Source: Collinsella aerofaciens (GTDB lineage Bacteria > Actinomycetota > Coriobacteriia > Coriobacteriales > Coriobacteriaceae). Taken from it: a stretch of 64,000 nt of DNA. Under the pieces are notes generated by a model. That model worked only from the letters and a program-made list of their open reading frames with translations, did no database searches and was not told where the DNA came from. This document shows, piece after piece, positions 62,402 to 64,000 of this stretch. Numbering within the stretch: the stretch's first letter is position 1; each line of letters starts with the position of its first letter. Location: NCBI RefSeq assembly GCF_018785265.1, contig NZ_WQPK01000045.1, forward strand, positions 124,001-188,000, written 5' to 3'. The translations under genes were made by a program, and so were the position numbers.

Positions 62402-64000
62402 ATGCAGGCAGATTCCGCTCAGCAGCAGGGCCTTTATCGCCCCGAATTCGACCACGATGCGTGTGGCATCGGCGCGCTTGCCGATATCAACGGCGAGCGC
62501 CATCACCAGATTCTGGACGACGCGCTGTCCATTCTGGTCAACTTGGAGTACCGCGGCGGCACCGGACTCGAGAAGAACACCGGCGACGGCGCCGGCATCC
62601 TGTTCCAGGTTCCGCATCACTTTTTCCGTAAAGAGGCTCAAAAGTGCGGCCAGATTCTGCCGGCAGAGGGCGACTATGGCGTGGCCATGCTGTTCTTCCC
62701 GCAGGACGACAAGGGCGTGGAGGATGCCCGTCGCGCGTTTGAGGAGGGCTGCGCCGAGGCCGGCGTGCCGCTGCTCTTTTGGCGCGAGGTGCCCGTCGAC
62801 CCGCACGACCTGGGTGAGACGGCCCGCGCCTGCATGCCTACCATCCTGCAGGCCTTTCTGGGCCGCCCCGACGACACGCCGGCGGGCGACGCCTTCGAGC
62901 GCCGTCTGTATGTGTGCCGCCGCACCATCGAAAAGAAGGCCGACGCCGAGTTCGCCCTGCGCGACAAGATCTTCTACGTGTGCTCCATGAGCTCGCGCAC
63001 CATCGTGTACAAGGGCATGCTGGTCGCCACGCAGATGCGCCGCTTCTTCATCGATCTCAACGACGCCGCCGTCAAGACGGCCGTGGCGCTCGTCCACTCG
63101 CGCTACTCCACCAACACCACGCCCAGCTGGGAACGCGCGCACCCCAACCGTTTTATCATCCACAACGGCGAGATCAACACCCTCAAGGGCAACGTCAACT
63201 GGATCCGCGCCCGCGAACCCAACCTGTACAGCCCCGTGCTGCAGCACGATCTTGAGCGCGTGATGCCCATCATCAACCGCGAAGGCTCCGATTCCGCGAT
63301 TCTGGACAATGTGCTTGAGTTCCTGGTCATGAACGGTCGCCCGCTCACGCGTGCCGCGTCCATGTTGCTGCCCGAGCCGTGGGACCACAACGACAGTCTG
63401 AGTGAGGAGCGCCGCGCCTACGACGCCTACCAGTCCATGCTCATGGAGCCGTGGGATGGCCCGGCGGCCATCGCCTTTACCGACGGTCGCACGCTGGGTG
63501 CCGCCCTCGACCGTAACGGCCTGCGTCCCGCCCGCTACTATGTGACGCGCGACGGTCGCTTTATGCTGGCAAGCGAGGTGGGCACCATCGAGGTAAGCCC
63601 CGAGAACATCCTGACGAGCGGCTGCCTGGGGCCGGGCCAGATGCTCGAGGTCGACTTTGCCCGCGGCCGCGTCATCTACAACGACGAGCTGCGCGCCCGC
63701 TATGCCAAGGAAAAGCCTTACCGCGACTGGATTGCCGAGGAGACGCTGACCGTCGACGCGCTCGATAGGCCTGCCGCGGCAACGCCCGCCGAGGATACCG
63801 AGGTGCCCGCCGCCGTGCGCATGGCCAAGCTCGGGTATCACTGGGATGATGTTGACGAAGTCGTGCGTCCCATGGCCCAGCAGGGCAAGGCGCCGCTCGC
63901 CTCGATGGGTATCGATGCGCCGCTGGCCTGCCTGTCCAAGAAGACGCGCTCGTTCTTTGACTACTTCTATCAGCTGTTCGCCCAGGTCACGAACCCGCCG
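62402..64000 (+). CDS. gltB: glutamate synthase large subunit, 5' part
   Basis: The first 533 codons of glutamate synthase; the frame is open to the window end. The N-terminal nucleophile domain begins after a 20-residue propeptide at Cys21 (HDACGIGALAD), so maturation by cleavage is expected. FIIHNGEINTLKGNVNW, REGSDSAILDNVLEFL and AALDRNGLRPARYYVT mark the glutaminase domain. It transfers glutamine amide nitrogen to 2-oxoglutarate. GGGGAGG precedes the ATG. Its small subunit would lie downstream. Confidence 0.95.
   Translation, partial: MQADSAQQQGLYRPEFDHDACGIGALADINGERHHQILDDALSILVNLEYRGGTGLEKNTGDGAGILFQVPHHFFRKEAQKCGQILPAEGDYGVAMLFFPQDDKGVEDARRAFEEGCAEAGVPLLFWREVPVDPHDLGETARACMPTILQAFLGRPDDTPAGDAFERRLYVCRRTIEKKADAEFALRDKIFYVCSMSSRTIVYKGMLVATQMRRFFIDLNDAAVKTAVALVHSRYSTNTTPSWERAHPNRFIIHNGEINTLKGNVNWIRAREPNLYSPVLQHDLERVMPIINREGSDSAILDNVLEFLVMNGRPLTRAASMLLPEPWDHNDSLSEERRAYDAYQSMLMEPWDGPAAIAFTDGRTLGAALDRNGLRPARYYVTRDGRFMLASEVGTIEVSPENILTSGCLGPGQMLEVDFARGRVIYNDELRARYAKEKPYRDWIAEETLTVDALDRPAAATPAEDTEVPAAVRMAKLGYHWDDVDEVVRPMAQQGKAPLASMGIDAPLACLSKKTRSFFDYFYQLFAQVTNPP

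Overview
The window looks like a chromosomal segment of a high-GC gut actinobacterium, most consistent with Collinsella or a close relative in the Coriobacteriia. This is inferred from protein character and gene content by eye: a ygeW/ygeX/ygeY purine-catabolic block, a split transketolase, Ala/Lys-rich tails on L17 and L31, and many GTG and TTG starts. No database search was made. Nearly all of it is ordinary core genome; the accessory part lies at about 33.9-41.2 kb.

Layout. (1) 0.16-9.1 kb: a selenium/molybdenum-hydroxylase-linked purine and ureide catabolic cluster (dpaL/ygeX, ygeY, ygeW, mocA, hydantoinase, yqeC, yqeB, xdhC-like). Two identical-architecture palindromes lie in front of it. 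(2) 9.4-20.2 kb: the distal part of the spc operon and the alpha operon, from rplE through secY-adk-map-infA-rpmJ to rpoA-rplQ-truA. The usual partners upstream of rplE (rplN, rplX) are absent, so the purine block abuts the ribosomal cluster. (3) 20.3-33.7 kb: a glycosyltransferase-like protein, argR, a class A penicillin-binding protein, a U32 protease-family protein, tyrS, adenine deaminase, two HAD hydrolases, citrate synthase and an ACT-domain protein. (4) 33.9-41.2 kb: an island-like segment bounded by a 59-bp direct repeat. It holds an integrase remnant, an XRE regulator with a DUF2975 membrane protein, a divergent ABC exporter system with three homologous permease modules and two ATPase domains, and a secreted Tyr-rich peptide. 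(5) 41.4-54.0 kb: rpmE, secA, prfB, a YitT-type protein, split transketolase, ftsE, ftsX, rnr. (6) 54.2-64.0 kb: a lone serine recombinase, a VanZ-like protein, an ArsC/Spx-type protein, a small unknown, tRNA-Gln and tRNA-Glu, a TPR protein, smpB, a flavin reductase plus rubredoxin, gpmA, an Nramp transporter, and the 5' part of gltB.

How it works together. Purine-derived ureides and carbamoyl compounds would be opened by the hydantoinase, YgeY and YgeW, and diaminopropionate cleaved by DpaL. MocA, YqeB, YqeC and the XdhC-like protein would mature a molybdenum hydroxylase encoded elsewhere. Adenine deaminase at 28 kb would feed hypoxanthine to the same chemistry. ArgR and glutamate synthase handle nitrogen downstream.

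The most distinctive feature is the density of structured intergenic DNA. There are at least five palindromic repeat families: a 67-bp element in three copies, a 55-bp palindrome in five copies with compensatory arm changes, a 62-bp-period triple hairpin array, a 35-bp perfect inverted repeat with partial copies, and an AACCTGTCCC-loop hairpin in two copies. Hairpins also sit in the leaders of ade, a HAD gene and yitT. The best candidate for an undescribed system is the exporter plus peptide operon at 35.7-41.0 kb.
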